A stretch of DNA of 5,755 nt from an uncultured Phaeodactylibacter sp. (GCA_913062745.1 CAJXXJ010000275.1:1-5755), one strand, 5' to 3'; shown: positions 1-5,586, counted from the stretch's first letter. A program made the numbers and translations. Notes: generated from the letters alone by a model not told the origin.

Positions 1-6
1 ATGTAG

Positions 7-60
7 AATGTAAAAGTGCTAGCAGGGGCGTGGCTATTACACATATTTGCCTTTTACATT
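7..60. repeat. 10-bp perfect inverted repeat (7-16 with 51-60)
   Basis: The sequence aatgtaaaag at 7-16 is the exact reverse complement of cttttacatt at 51-60, leaving a 34-nt loop. The right arm shares bases with the left arm of a second inverted repeat (53-64 with 129-140), so the two stems exclude each other in a transcript. The arms are AT-rich and the function is unknown. Chance or remnant sequence is possible. Confidence 0.5.
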
Positions 61-121
61 TTGCATTCCTCATTTTGCAGTTTTACCTTTCTAACCGCCC
101 GAGCCATGACATATTTGCCTT
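41..121. repeat. 13-bp direct repeat (41-53 and 109-121)
   Basis: The 13 bases acatatttgcctt occur exactly at 41-53 and again at 109-121, 68 bp apart. The first copy runs into the left arm of the 12-bp inverted repeat, and the second lies 7 bp before its right arm. Each copy of the direct repeat is therefore next to an arm of the inverted repeat, which suggests a duplicated unit rather than random AT-rich sequence. Confidence 0.55.
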
Positions 122-140
122 ATTAACCGCAAAATGTAAA
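53..140. repeat. 12-bp perfect inverted repeat (53-64 with 129-140)
   Basis: The sequence tttacattttgc at 53-64 is the exact reverse complement of gcaaaatgtaaa at 129-140, with a 64-nt spacer. Pairing stops at mismatches on both sides. A 9-bp direct repeat, cattttgca, occurs at 57-65 and 71-79, so part of the left arm is duplicated 14 bp away. This could be a large-loop transcript end, a decayed small mobile repeat, or a dispersed intergenic repeat of the genome. The window alone cannot decide. Confidence 0.55.
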
Positions 141-170
141 TCCGTGGTAATGTAGAGGGGCAGACAGCAA

Positions 171-728
171 TTAGAAGGAAAGCAAAGCAATAACCGCAAT
201 CAGCAGGAGAATCACGATCGTAATCGTAATCAGGAAGCTATTGTTATTCCGGTATTTGTTGAACAGCTTGATCATCGCATCGCGCCACTCCAGCCTGCGG
301 CCCACCGGCTCGTACAGCATCACGAAGTACTCCGGGCGCCCAAGCTTCCTGTTGTCCCCGTGTTTGGAAAGAATGAAAAACTCCGGGTCTAAAAAAGCCA
401 GATCGTACAGCTCCGTGATCCCCCCGATGCTGATCATCAGCTTGTTGGAGCTCTCCAGATAGCGCCAGCTGCCTTCGTCCACATCTCCGTTTGTTGATAC
501 CAGGTACTCCCCCCCTTCATTGAAGAAGTGGAGGATCGCGTCGTGGAAATCCTCATCGTCCTTAAACTCCAGCCACGGGCGGTCAAGGTAAAACTGATCC
601 TCCCGCAGGTCTTCCGATAGCGGCCTGACCAACTTCAGGATTTCCTCAAGGCTGTCATCAAGTGAGCTGCGCTCCGGCACCGGCTCGCTGAGAGACTTAC
701 TGACTTTGGCTAAATACTTATTATCCAC
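171..728 (-). CDS. Tail-anchored protein of unknown function
   Basis: I do not recognise the family of this 185-residue protein. It starts with GTG, because no in-frame ATG exists between that codon and the upstream stop (TGA). Residues 1-45 are charged and probably helical. Residues 46-145 look like a compact alpha/beta or beta-rich domain, with conserved-looking stretches GEYLVSTNGDVDEGSW (73-88), GGITELYDLAFLDPEFF (102-118) and YFVMLYEPVG (134-143). Residues 164-184 form one strongly hydrophobic helix ending at the last residue but one. With no signal peptide, the soluble part should face the cytoplasm and be held by a C-terminal anchor. The gene follows crtZ on the same strand after 81 nt, so it may be read through from the carotenoid genes or have its own promoter. 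A near-consensus TATTTTGG lies about 35 nt upstream of the start on the minus strand. The frame is convincing, the function is open. Confidence 0.75.
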   Translation of the reverse strand: MDNKYLAKVSKSLSEPVPERSSLDDSLEEILKLVRPLSEDLREDQFYLDRPWLEFKDDEDFHDAILHFFNEGGEYLVSTNGDVDEGSWRYLESSNKLMISIGGITELYDLAFLDPEFFILSKHGDNRKLGRPEYFVMLYEPVGRRLEWRDAMIKLFNKYRNNNSFLITITIVILLLIAVIALLSF

Positions 729-750
729 CGCACTACAATTGCTGATGAAG

Positions 751-809
751 TCTCAAGGTACCAAAATATAGCATACGGCGCAAAGGGCCCGCCAGGTATC
801 CGGTTGAGA
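751..809. repeat. Imperfect inverted repeat between crtZ and the tail-anchored gene
   Basis: The sequence tctcaaggtacc at 751-762 can pair with ggtatccggttgaga at 795-809 through tctcaa/ttgaga and tacc/ggta, with a bulge between them. A shorter ggcg/cgcc pair (777-780 with 790-793) sits inside the loop. It begins directly after the crtZ stop codon. No T-run follows on the minus strand, so it is not a textbook terminator. It could shield the 3' end of the crtZ message or be incidental. Confidence 0.3.
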
Positions 810-1304
810 TTAGTTAGAAGCTTTCTCCGCTTCGGTCCACTGACTGCGCTTCTTGAAGTATTTCGAGTCTACGACCAGCAGCCCAAAGGACTCACAGCCC
901 TCTTTCGTCTGCTTCGCGTGGTGTGCACCGTGCGCGCGCAGAATAGCCCGCGAATACTTGCTGTCCAGCTGCCGGAACCACTTAAAGCGCTGATGAATGT
1001 ACACATCGTGGATCAGGAAATAGATTACGCCGTAGATAGAAATGCCGATACCGACAAACAGCAGCCAAAAATGATCCGTAGACAGGCCAGTGATGTAACA
1101 AAAGGCACTCGGGATAGCGAATACCAAAAAGAACAAATCATTCTTTTCAAAAAACTGGCCTTCCTCATGATGCGGCTTGTGGTGGTCTTCGTGCCAGCTC
1201 CACAGTAAGCCGTGCATCACGTACTTGTGGGTAAACCAGGCCATGAATTCCATTGCGACGACTGCTGCCAGCGTAATGCCTGTGTAAAGGAGTATGTCCG
1301 TCAT
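810..1304 (-). CDS. crtZ: Carotenoid beta-ring 3-hydroxylase CrtZ
   Basis: This 164-residue integral membrane di-iron enzyme of the fatty acid hydroxylase superfamily adds a hydroxyl at C-3 of a carotenoid beta ring, using O2 and reductant. The histidine clusters typical of CrtZ are all present: HKYVMH at 26-31, HEDHH at 38-42 followed by HH at 45-46, HDVYIH at 99-104, and HGAHH at 125-129. EKND at 53-56 and YG at 91-92 also fit the family. Hydrophobic helices lie at about 3-22, 57-73 and 79-98. The length is usual for bacterial CrtZ. It is the third gene of a leftward set, starting 15 nt after the CruF-like gene, so it is very probably co-transcribed with cruF and crtD. In this setting the likely substrate is a monocyclic carotenoid (gamma-carotene type) rather than only beta-carotene. 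That substrate is inferred from the neighbours. Confidence 0.93.
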   Translation of the reverse strand: MTDILLYTGITLAAVVAMEFMAWFTHKYVMHGLLWSWHEDHHKPHHEEGQFFEKNDLFFLVFAIPSAFCYITGLSTDHFWLLFVGIGISIYGVIYFLIHDVYIHQRFKWFRQLDSKYSRAILRAHGAHHAKQTKEGCESFGLLVVDSKYFKKRSQWTEAEKASN

Positions 1305-1319
1305 AGGTATTGCTCAGTT

Positions 1320-2003
1320 TTAAACCTTTTCGCTAATCAATAGGGAAGCGAAAAATACAAGCTGCAAAAGAAACAACGCCACCCCTACTTTGTTGCGCAG
1401 CCGCGGGTGCCAGTAGGCAAACAGCAGCTCCAGCGGAAGCGCCACGGCCAGCCACCCCAGATAGTTGCGCAGCGGCACCGTATCGCCTTCCCACGACCAG
1501 AACCCGTACGCCATCGCTACCGGCTCAATCAGCACATCCAGCCCCACCATCAGCAGGGCAGCGAGCGTGCCGCGCAGCCAAAAGGAACGCTCTCCCAGCA
1601 GCGCATTACTGCACACCCCGGCGCAGTAGCCCAGCATCACCCAATTGACGCCAATCATCAGGGGCGTGCCCCATACTTTAGGCCCCAGTACCGCCCCGTA
1701 GGCATAGTCGCCAAAGAGCAGGCCCGTCTGTACGCCAAAGAGCTCTGCCAGAAAGCCCACGGCATAAGCCAGAAGCAGATAGGCTACTGTCTTGCGCTCC
1801 CATCCATCGTGGTGCCAGAGCACCAGCCCGATCGACACCAGCAGATTGAGCGGGGTGAGCAGGATAAAGTCAGGATGTATCGGCATCAGAATGCCAACGA
1901 TGCCTACGGTATACAGGATCAGCAAAATCCCCGCCGACCGCTCAGCAGCAGCCGATGGCAAAAAAGCGGCCCATCGAAGGCCGGGGTGGGATTGCTCCGC
2001 CAT
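1320..2003 (-). CDS. cruF: CruF-type carotenoid 1',2'-hydratase (DUF422 membrane protein)
   Basis: This 227-residue hydrophobic protein has about seven predicted helices (roughly 23-41, 46-64, 71-89, 112-132, 142-165, 181-198, 205-223). It belongs to the 'carotenoid biosynthesis protein' family (DUF422), which includes CruF. CruF adds water across the terminal double bond of an acyclic psi end to give a 1'-hydroxy group. Family-like motifs seen are E87 with GVQTG (90-94), FGDYAYG (97-103), GTP (112-114), DVLIEP (156-161), W169 and W171, and N180 with GW (183-184). Acidic residues D156 and E160 are candidates for catalysis (inference). It starts 3 nt after the crtD stop and ends 15 nt before crtZ, so the three look translationally linked. 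It is not a CrtYcd-type lycopene cyclase, as the PLEE motif of that family is absent. Exact chemistry is inferred from family and context. Confidence 0.85.
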   Translation of the reverse strand: MAEQSHPGLRWAAFLPSAAAERSAGILLILYTVGIVGILMPIHPDFILLTPLNLLVSIGLVLWHHDGWERKTVAYLLLAYAVGFLAELFGVQTGLLFGDYAYGAVLGPKVWGTPLMIGVNWVMLGYCAGVCSNALLGERSFWLRGTLAALLMVGLDVLIEPVAMAYGFWSWEGDTVPLRNYLGWLAVALPLELLFAYWHPRLRNKVGVALFLLQLVFFASLLISEKV

Positions 2004-2006
2004 AGT

Positions 2007-3497
2007 TTAGTTTTGGTTTTCGTGGATAATTTCGTCTACTATTTTTGCGGAAAGCATACACAGCGGAATGCCTCCGCCGGGGTGTACACTGCCTCCGCAA
2101 AAGTACAGGTTTTTGATCCGGCTCGAAAAGTTGGCGTGCCGCATAAAAGCCGCCGTCCGGTTATTGGAGCTCGTGCCGTAGAGCGAGCCGAGGTGCGAAG
2201 CCGTGCGGGACTGTATCGTGCGCGGCTCCAGTATCTCCTCACAGGTAATGAGCGCCCGGATATCCGCCCCCAGCATGCGGCTCACCTTTTCAATGATCCG
2301 CTCCCGCGCCCAGCCGATCAGCTCATCCCACTCCTGCCCGTCATCGTAGGGTACATTGATCATGGTGAACCAGTTCTCATGCCCCTCCGGCGCATCTCCG
2401 GGCTCCAGCTTCTGTGTGATGTTGATGTAGACCGTCGGGTCTTCGTATATTTTGCCGTTTTCCAGATGATCGAATTCGGTGCGGTAATCCTCGCTGAACA
2501 AGATGTTGTGCAGCCCGAGCTCCGGAAACTGCCGCTTGATGCCCCAGTAAAAGATCAGGGCGGAAGTTGATTTCTGCTGCGACAGCGTCCGCTTTGGGTG
2601 CGGCTGATCGGGCAACAGCTTTTTGTAGGTAAAAAAGACGTCCATATTGCTGACTACCCGGTCATACCTGTGGAGCTCCCCGTTTACCTGCAGCCCGCGG
2701 GCCCGGCCATCCTCCACCTGAATGCGCTCTACCGGCTGCTCAAAGTGGAAACGCACGCCTTTCTCCCGCGCCAGCTCATATACCGCCTGCGTGATGGCGT
2801 TCATGCCCCCTTTCGGGAAATAAGCGCCGATTTGGTGCTCGAAGTGCGGAATAATGCTCAGCAAGCCCGGTGCCTTGTATGGGTTGGAGCCGTTGTAAGT
2901 AGCAAAGCGGTTAAAGAGCTGCACCAGCTTCGGGTGCTTCAGATTCCGCTCATTGACCCGGTTCATGCTTGTGAATAGGTCCAGCCCGGGAATCTTCATC
3001 ATCGCTTTAGCCACCTTCCAGTTGGTCCAGGTATTGAGCTTGTGCAGCGATTTTTCCAGGAAGATCCGGCCGGTCAGTTCGTATTTGTGCGCGCTGTCAT
3101 CCAGAGCGGAGGCTACCCGCTGCGCCGGTACGCCCAGTTTTTCTTCCACTTCCTGCCCGAAGGCATCCCGGTCGCCGTGCGCCAGCAGCTGCGTGCCGTC
3201 TTCCCAGAAATAGTGGCACACCACCGGCAGCCGTTCGTACGCAAAACGCCCCTGCGGCGAAGCTCCGGCAATGCGGAACAGCTCGTCCACATACTGCGGC
3301 ATGGTAAAAAGCGAAGGCCCGGCATCAAACCGGTAGCCCTGCAGCTCAAACTGCGAAAGCTTACCGCCGGGATAAGGGTTGGCTTCAAAAACCTCCACCT
3401 CGTGCCCGCGGCTCGCCAGCCGTACTGCTGATGCCAGCCCGGCAATACCCGCTCCCACGATGCCGATGCGTTCCTTGCGTTGCGCTTGATTTTTCAT
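2007..3497 (-). CDS. crtD: CrtD-type carotenoid 3,4-desaturase (CrtI-family FAD enzyme)
   Basis: This 496-residue, full-length FAD-dependent oxidoreductase belongs to the CrtI/CrtD family. The N-terminal Rossmann site is clear: GAGIAG (15-20) with acidic E38 ending the second strand, then PGG (43-45) and FDAGPSLFTMP (57-67). The C-terminal signature GGSVHPGGGIP (468-478) is intact. I favour a 1-hydroxycarotenoid 3,4-desaturase over phytoene desaturase for two reasons. The middle of the protein, such as YNGSNPYKAPG (201-211), STSALIFYWGI (310-320) and GLHNILFS (328-335), resembles the CrtD-like group I know from Bacteroidota. The gene also lies 3 nt from a cruF, whose 1'-hydroxy product is the CrtD substrate, while no crtB is adjacent as would be usual for crtI. 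The enzyme is probably membrane-associated and acts after CruF. Family membership is near certain; CrtD over CrtI is about 75% sure. Confidence 0.85.
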   Translation of the reverse strand: MKNQAQRKERIGIVGAGIAGLASAVRLASRGHEVEVFEANPYPGGKLSQFELQGYRFDAGPSLFTMPQYVDELFRIAGASPQGRFAYERLPVVCHYFWEDGTQLLAHGDRDAFGQEVEEKLGVPAQRVASALDDSAHKYELTGRIFLEKSLHKLNTWTNWKVAKAMMKIPGLDLFTSMNRVNERNLKHPKLVQLFNRFATYNGSNPYKAPGLLSIIPHFEHQIGAYFPKGGMNAITQAVYELAREKGVRFHFEQPVERIQVEDGRARGLQVNGELHRYDRVVSNMDVFFTYKKLLPDQPHPKRTLSQQKSTSALIFYWGIKRQFPELGLHNILFSEDYRTEFDHLENGKIYEDPTVYINITQKLEPGDAPEGHENWFTMINVPYDDGQEWDELIGWARERIIEKVSRMLGADIRALITCEEILEPRTIQSRTASHLGSLYGTSSNNRTAAFMRHANFSSRIKNLYFCGGSVHPGGGIPLCMLSAKIVDEIIHENQN

Positions 3498-3521
3498 AAA
3501 TTATACGATTGTGCCGGTAAC

Positions 3522-3550
3522 AACAGACCATCAGAAAGGTTGATGCTGTT
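3522..3550. repeat. Bulged hairpin in the ribE-crtD gap
   Basis: AACAG (3522-3526) pairs with CTGTT (3546-3550) and CATCA (3529-3533) pairs with TGATG (3541-3545). This gives ten base pairs broken by one 2-nt bulge (AC, 3527-3528), with a 7-nt loop. It lies in the 80-nt gap between the ribE stop and the crtD start. In the minus-strand transcript it is not followed by a U-run, so a strong intrinsic terminator is unlikely. A weak attenuator, processing site or mRNA-stability element between the two genes is possible. The T-run lies on the plus-strand side, where no gene arrives. Confidence 0.4.
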
Positions 3551-3577
3551 TTTCGCAAAAGGGTCCGCATTCAGGCA

Positions 3578-4177
3578 TTACCCCTGCGCAGCGTAAAGTT
3601 TAGCGTAGCGGGCGATGTACTTGCCGATGATATCAAACTCAAGGTTGACTGCCTCGCCGGCAGAAAGCTCTTTGAAGTTCGTATGCTCATAGGTGTAGGG
3701 AATGATAGCCACGCTGAATTCGTCCCCCTTTGGCTCCACCACCGTCAGGCTGACGCCATTGATGCAGACAGACCCTTTGTCGACCAGCAGATGCTCCTCT
3801 GTGGGCTGATAGCGGAAGCGGAAGTACCAGCTGCCGTCGCGCTCGTCTATCGCTACACAGTGCCCGGTAGTATCCACGTGCCCCTGCACCATGTGGCCGT
3901 CGAGGCGGGCGTCCGCTTTCATGGCCCGCTCCAGGTTGACGCGGCTGCCTACCTCCCAGCTGCCCAGGTTGGAGCGCTTGAGGGTCTCCTCTACCGCCGT
4001 GACGGTATGCTGCCCTTCCGACAGCCTGACTACGGTCAGGCATACGCCGTTGTGCGCCACGCTTTGGTCAATTTTCAGCTCCTCTGAGATCCCGCTGCGG
4101 ATGGTAAAGTGTACGTTGCTGCCTTCGTGCTCTATTTCAGTAATTTCGCCTTTAGCTTCAATGATTCCGGTAAACAT
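3578..4177 (-). CDS. ribE: Riboflavin synthase, alpha chain
   Basis: This 199-residue enzyme catalyses the last step of riboflavin synthesis: two molecules of 6,7-dimethyl-8-ribityllumazine give one riboflavin and one pyrimidine that is recycled. It has the usual two lumazine-binding repeats. Repeat 1 opens with MFTGIIE (1-7), has NGVCLTV (43-49) and SNLG (69-72), and leads into HMVQGHVD (95-102). Repeat 2 has NGVSLTV (140-146), YEHTNF (163-168) and FDIIGKYIARY (181-191). I start it at the ATG giving MFTGII, the almost universal N-terminus. An in-frame ATG at 4204 would add nine residues, but it sits against the -7 element and so ahead of the expected transcript start. The gene lies upstream of crtD on the same strand with an 80-nt gap and no visible promoter in it, so read-through into the carotenoid genes is possible. 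Some naming systems call this gene ribC. Confidence 0.96.
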   Translation of the reverse strand: MFTGIIEAKGEITEIEHEGSNVHFTIRSGISEELKIDQSVAHNGVCLTVVRLSEGQHTVTAVEETLKRSNLGSWEVGSRVNLERAMKADARLDGHMVQGHVDTTGHCVAIDERDGSWYFRFRYQPTEEHLLVDKGSVCINGVSLTVVEPKGDEFSVAIIPYTYEHTNFKELSAGEAVNLEFDIIGKYIARYAKLYAAQG

Positions 4178-4193
4178 CGCGTATTGTTTTTTG

Positions 4194-4201
4194 CAAACAT
4201 A
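4194..4201 (-). promoter_or_regulatory. Bacteroidota-type -7 element for ribE
   Basis: The minus strand reads TATGTTTG, a perfect match to the Bacteroidota -7 consensus TAnnTTTG. It lies 16 nt before the ribE ATG, so transcription would begin only about 10 nt ahead of the start codon. No clear TTG-type -33 element sits at the usual 17-23 nt spacing. A TTTTG lies about 29 nt upstream, inside a dyad. Confidence 0.5.
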
Positions 4202-4206
4202 CAACA

Positions 4207-4240
4207 GCTGCTACTGCCTTTGGTTGTTGGCAAAAGCAGC
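4207..4240. promoter_or_regulatory. Dyad (possible operator) in the divergent promoter region
   Basis: The arms GCTGCT-ac-TGCC (4207-4218) and GGCA-aa-AGCAGC (4229-4240) are inverted copies that match at 10 of 12 positions, with a symmetric 2x2 mismatch and a 10-nt centre. The dyad begins 5 bp upstream of the ribE -7 element, covering the place of its -33 box, and ends about 30 bp before the plus-strand -7 element. No gene runs into this spot, so it is not a terminator. The placement suits binding by a dimeric regulator, but no regulator is identified. Confidence 0.35.
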
Positions 4241-4270
4241 CCGCCCCTGCCGCCCGCGTGCTATTTTTTG

Positions 4271-4278
4271 TAACTTTG
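4271..4278 (+). promoter_or_regulatory. Bacteroidota-type -7 element for the plus-strand pair
   Basis: The plus strand reads TAACTTTG, a perfect TAnnTTTG match preceded by a T-run. It would start a transcript near 4284 with a leader of about 75 nt before the ATG at 4361, serving the membrane protein gene and bshB1. No convincing -33 TTG is seen at normal spacing, because the upstream sequence is C/G-rich. Confidence 0.55.
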
Positions 4279-4360
4279 TGCCGCCTTCTTCATTATCTTA
4301 TTGTAACAGGAATTGAAAGACGGGCACGTTTTCCCGTAAAAGGAAGTTTGGAACATCAAC

Positions 4361-4855
4361 ATGGAAGAAATAAATATTGAAGAGTGGATCGCTACCGCTA
4401 CCGACTATCTGGCTACCACCGGCCCTATGGAATGGGGTATCGGCGGCGGGGGCTTGCTCATTTTCGTTATCCTGCTTTCGATGTCCGGAGGCAAACGCCG
4501 CAAAAAGCGCCGGGCTAAAAGCGTAGCGCCCAGCCTTGTCATCAATGGCTTTCAGGTATCGCCGCTGGGCCGGGATGCCTATTTCAAAGTCTACAACCAC
4601 GGCCAGAAAGCACAGCTTACCGGTGTCAACATCCGGGGCAAGGGGCACATCCACATCAAAAACGCAGTAGCCGGGCACGAACTGCAGCCGGCCGAGTCTT
4701 ACCGCATCCTGCTGGAAGCTACCGGCAATAAAAAGATTGCGCGGGACTTTATCATCGAACTGACTTACATGGATCAGCTCGGCAATGTATACCGGCAGGA
4801 CTTCCCCCTCAATCAGCAAGCCGCACAGCAACCCAAACTGATTAAATTTGCCTGA
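4361..4855 (+). CDS. Single-span membrane protein of unknown function, coupled to bshB1
   Basis: I do not recognise this 164-residue protein. Residues 1-25 are acidic and polar and have no signal-peptide character. Residues 26-42 form one hydrophobic segment rich in glycine at its start, followed directly by a strongly basic stretch, KRRKKRRAK (45-53). By the positive-inside rule the N-terminus is outside and the C-terminus in the cytoplasm. Residues 58-150 have alternating hydrophobic residues and turns such as VYNHG (77-81), LQPAESYRILL (108-118) and TYMDQLGNVY (135-144). This suggests an Ig-like beta-sandwich, which is inferred rather than detected as a named domain. Its stop codon shares a base with the bshB1 start (TGATG), so the two are almost certainly co-translated. 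A possible AGGA at 4341-4344 is too far from the start to act as a ribosome site, as is common in Bacteroidota. A membrane link to thiol metabolism is speculation. Confidence 0.85.
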   Translation: MEEINIEEWIATATDYLATTGPMEWGIGGGGLLIFVILLSMSGGKRRKKRRAKSVAPSLVINGFQVSPLGRDAYFKVYNHGQKAQLTGVNIRGKGHIHIKNAVAGHELQPAESYRILLEATGNKKIARDFIIELTYMDQLGNVYRQDFPLNQQAAQQPKLIKFA

Positions 4856-5586
4856 TGAAAGTAGATATACTGGCGATCGGCGTACACCCCGATGACGTGG
4901 AACTCAGCTGCAGCGGCACCCTGCTGCGGCACATTGATCAAGGCAAATCCGCAGGCCTGCTCGACCTCACCCGCGGCGAGCTCGGCACCCGGGGCACTGC
5001 TGAAATACGCGATCAGGAAGCCGCCGAAGCTGCCCGGCTTATGGGGGCTGCTTTCCGCAAAAACCTGGGCATGGCAGACGGCTTTTTCGAATACAGCCCG
5101 GAGAACATCAAATCGATCATCGCTGTAATCCGGGACTGCCAACCTGAGATTGTCCTCTGCAACGCGCTGGACGACCGCCACCCGGACCACGGCAAAGCGG
5201 CTAAACTGGTGGCCGATGCCTGTTTCTACAGCGGGCTGGTGAAAATACCGACCTACACCGAAAATGGCGAAGCCCACGAGCGCTGGCGCCCCAAAGCGGT
5301 GTACCACTACATACAAGACTACAACCTTACCCCTGATTTCGTGGTGGACATTACGGAATATATGGACCGCAAACTTGAGCTCGTGCGTGCGTTCCGCTCC
5401 CAGTTTTTTGTGCCAGAGGCCAAAGAATACGAGCAGGAGCTCAGCTCCCCGATTTCCGGTAAAAGCTTTATGGATTATCTGCGCGCTAAGGCTGCCACCT
5501 ACGGCCGGCCCGCCGGTTTCGACTTCGCAGAAGGGTTCAATGTGGCGCGCACACCCGGGCTGCAGGATTTATTTCTGCTCCACTGA
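4855..5586 (+). CDS. bshB1: Bacillithiol biosynthesis deacetylase BshB1
   Basis: This 243-residue zinc enzyme of the PIG-L/LmbE deacetylase family has the BshB1 features. BshB1 removes the acetyl group from N-acetylglucosaminyl-malate to give glucosaminyl-malate, the second step of bacillithiol synthesis in the cytoplasm. The first metal and catalytic motif is HPDDVE (11-16), where H11 and D14 are expected zinc ligands and D13 the general base. The second is HPDH (109-112), where H112 is the third ligand. DLTRGELGTRG (37-47) and the C-terminal YGRPAGFDFAEGF (216-228) match the BshB1 type better than other PIG-L enzymes. The start is fixed by the TGATG overlap with the membrane protein gene before it. 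Neither bshA nor bshC is in the window. The last 18 bp overlap the end of a convergent histidine kinase gene. A related sugar amidase, for example one acting on mercapturates, cannot be fully excluded. Confidence 0.92.
   Translation: MKVDILAIGVHPDDVELSCSGTLLRHIDQGKSAGLLDLTRGELGTRGTAEIRDQEAAEAARLMGAAFRKNLGMADGFFEYSPENIKSIIAVIRDCQPEIVLCNALDDRHPDHGKAAKLVADACFYSGLVKIPTYTENGEAHERWRPKAVYHYIQDYNLTPDFVVDITEYMDRKLELVRAFRSQFFVPEAKEYEQELSSPISGKSFMDYLRAKAATYGRPAGFDFAEGFNVARTPGLQDLFLLH

Larger units (their letters stand above)
1..170. other. Gene-free AT-rich intergenic segment with nested repeats
   Basis: No convincing reading frame, tRNA or promoter was found here. The segment lies just past the stop codon of the leftward gene at 171-728, so it would be that gene's 3' trailer. 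It is visibly more AT-rich than the neighbouring coding DNA and holds several copies of the words cattttgc and aatgtaaa in both orientations (annotated separately). It has no run of Ts after a stem, so I cannot call a standard intrinsic terminator. Confidence 0.7.

Noticed and set aside
41..121. CRISPR-like repeats
   Set aside because: There are only two copies of a 13-bp word, with no regular spacer series and no cas genes.
1320..2003. CrtYcd-type lycopene cyclase instead of CruF
   Set aside because: The PLEE-type motif of that cyclase family is missing, while the GVQTG, FGDYAYG and N-x-x-GW pattern of DUF422/CruF is present.
1407..2570. Plus-strand open frame of 387 codons antisense to cruF and crtD
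   Set aside because: It lies wholly opposite two clear enzyme genes. Its translation is rich in Q, R, H and P with no recognisable domain, as expected for a shadow of GC-rich coding DNA.
3522..3556. Intrinsic terminator (stem followed by a T-run) on the plus strand
   Set aside because: No plus-strand gene ends here. On the transcribed minus strand the stem is not followed by Us.
3683..4087. Plus-strand open frame antisense to ribE
   Set aside because: It overlaps the fully conserved riboflavin synthase and shows no motif or start context.
4341..4344. AGGA as Shine-Dalgarno for the gene at 4361
   Set aside because: It is about 16 nt from the ATG, too far for normal use, and Bacteroidota generally do not rely on this signal.
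4178..4360. FMN riboswitch controlling ribE
   Set aside because: The predicted leader is only about 10 nt, and no multi-stem conserved RFN-like core is visible upstream of ribE on the minus strand.
4298..5316. Two minus-strand open frames (4298-4831 and 4813-5316) antisense to the membrane protein gene and bshB1
   Set aside because: Their translations show no domain, and the plus-strand genes have motifs, a promoter element and a coupled start.
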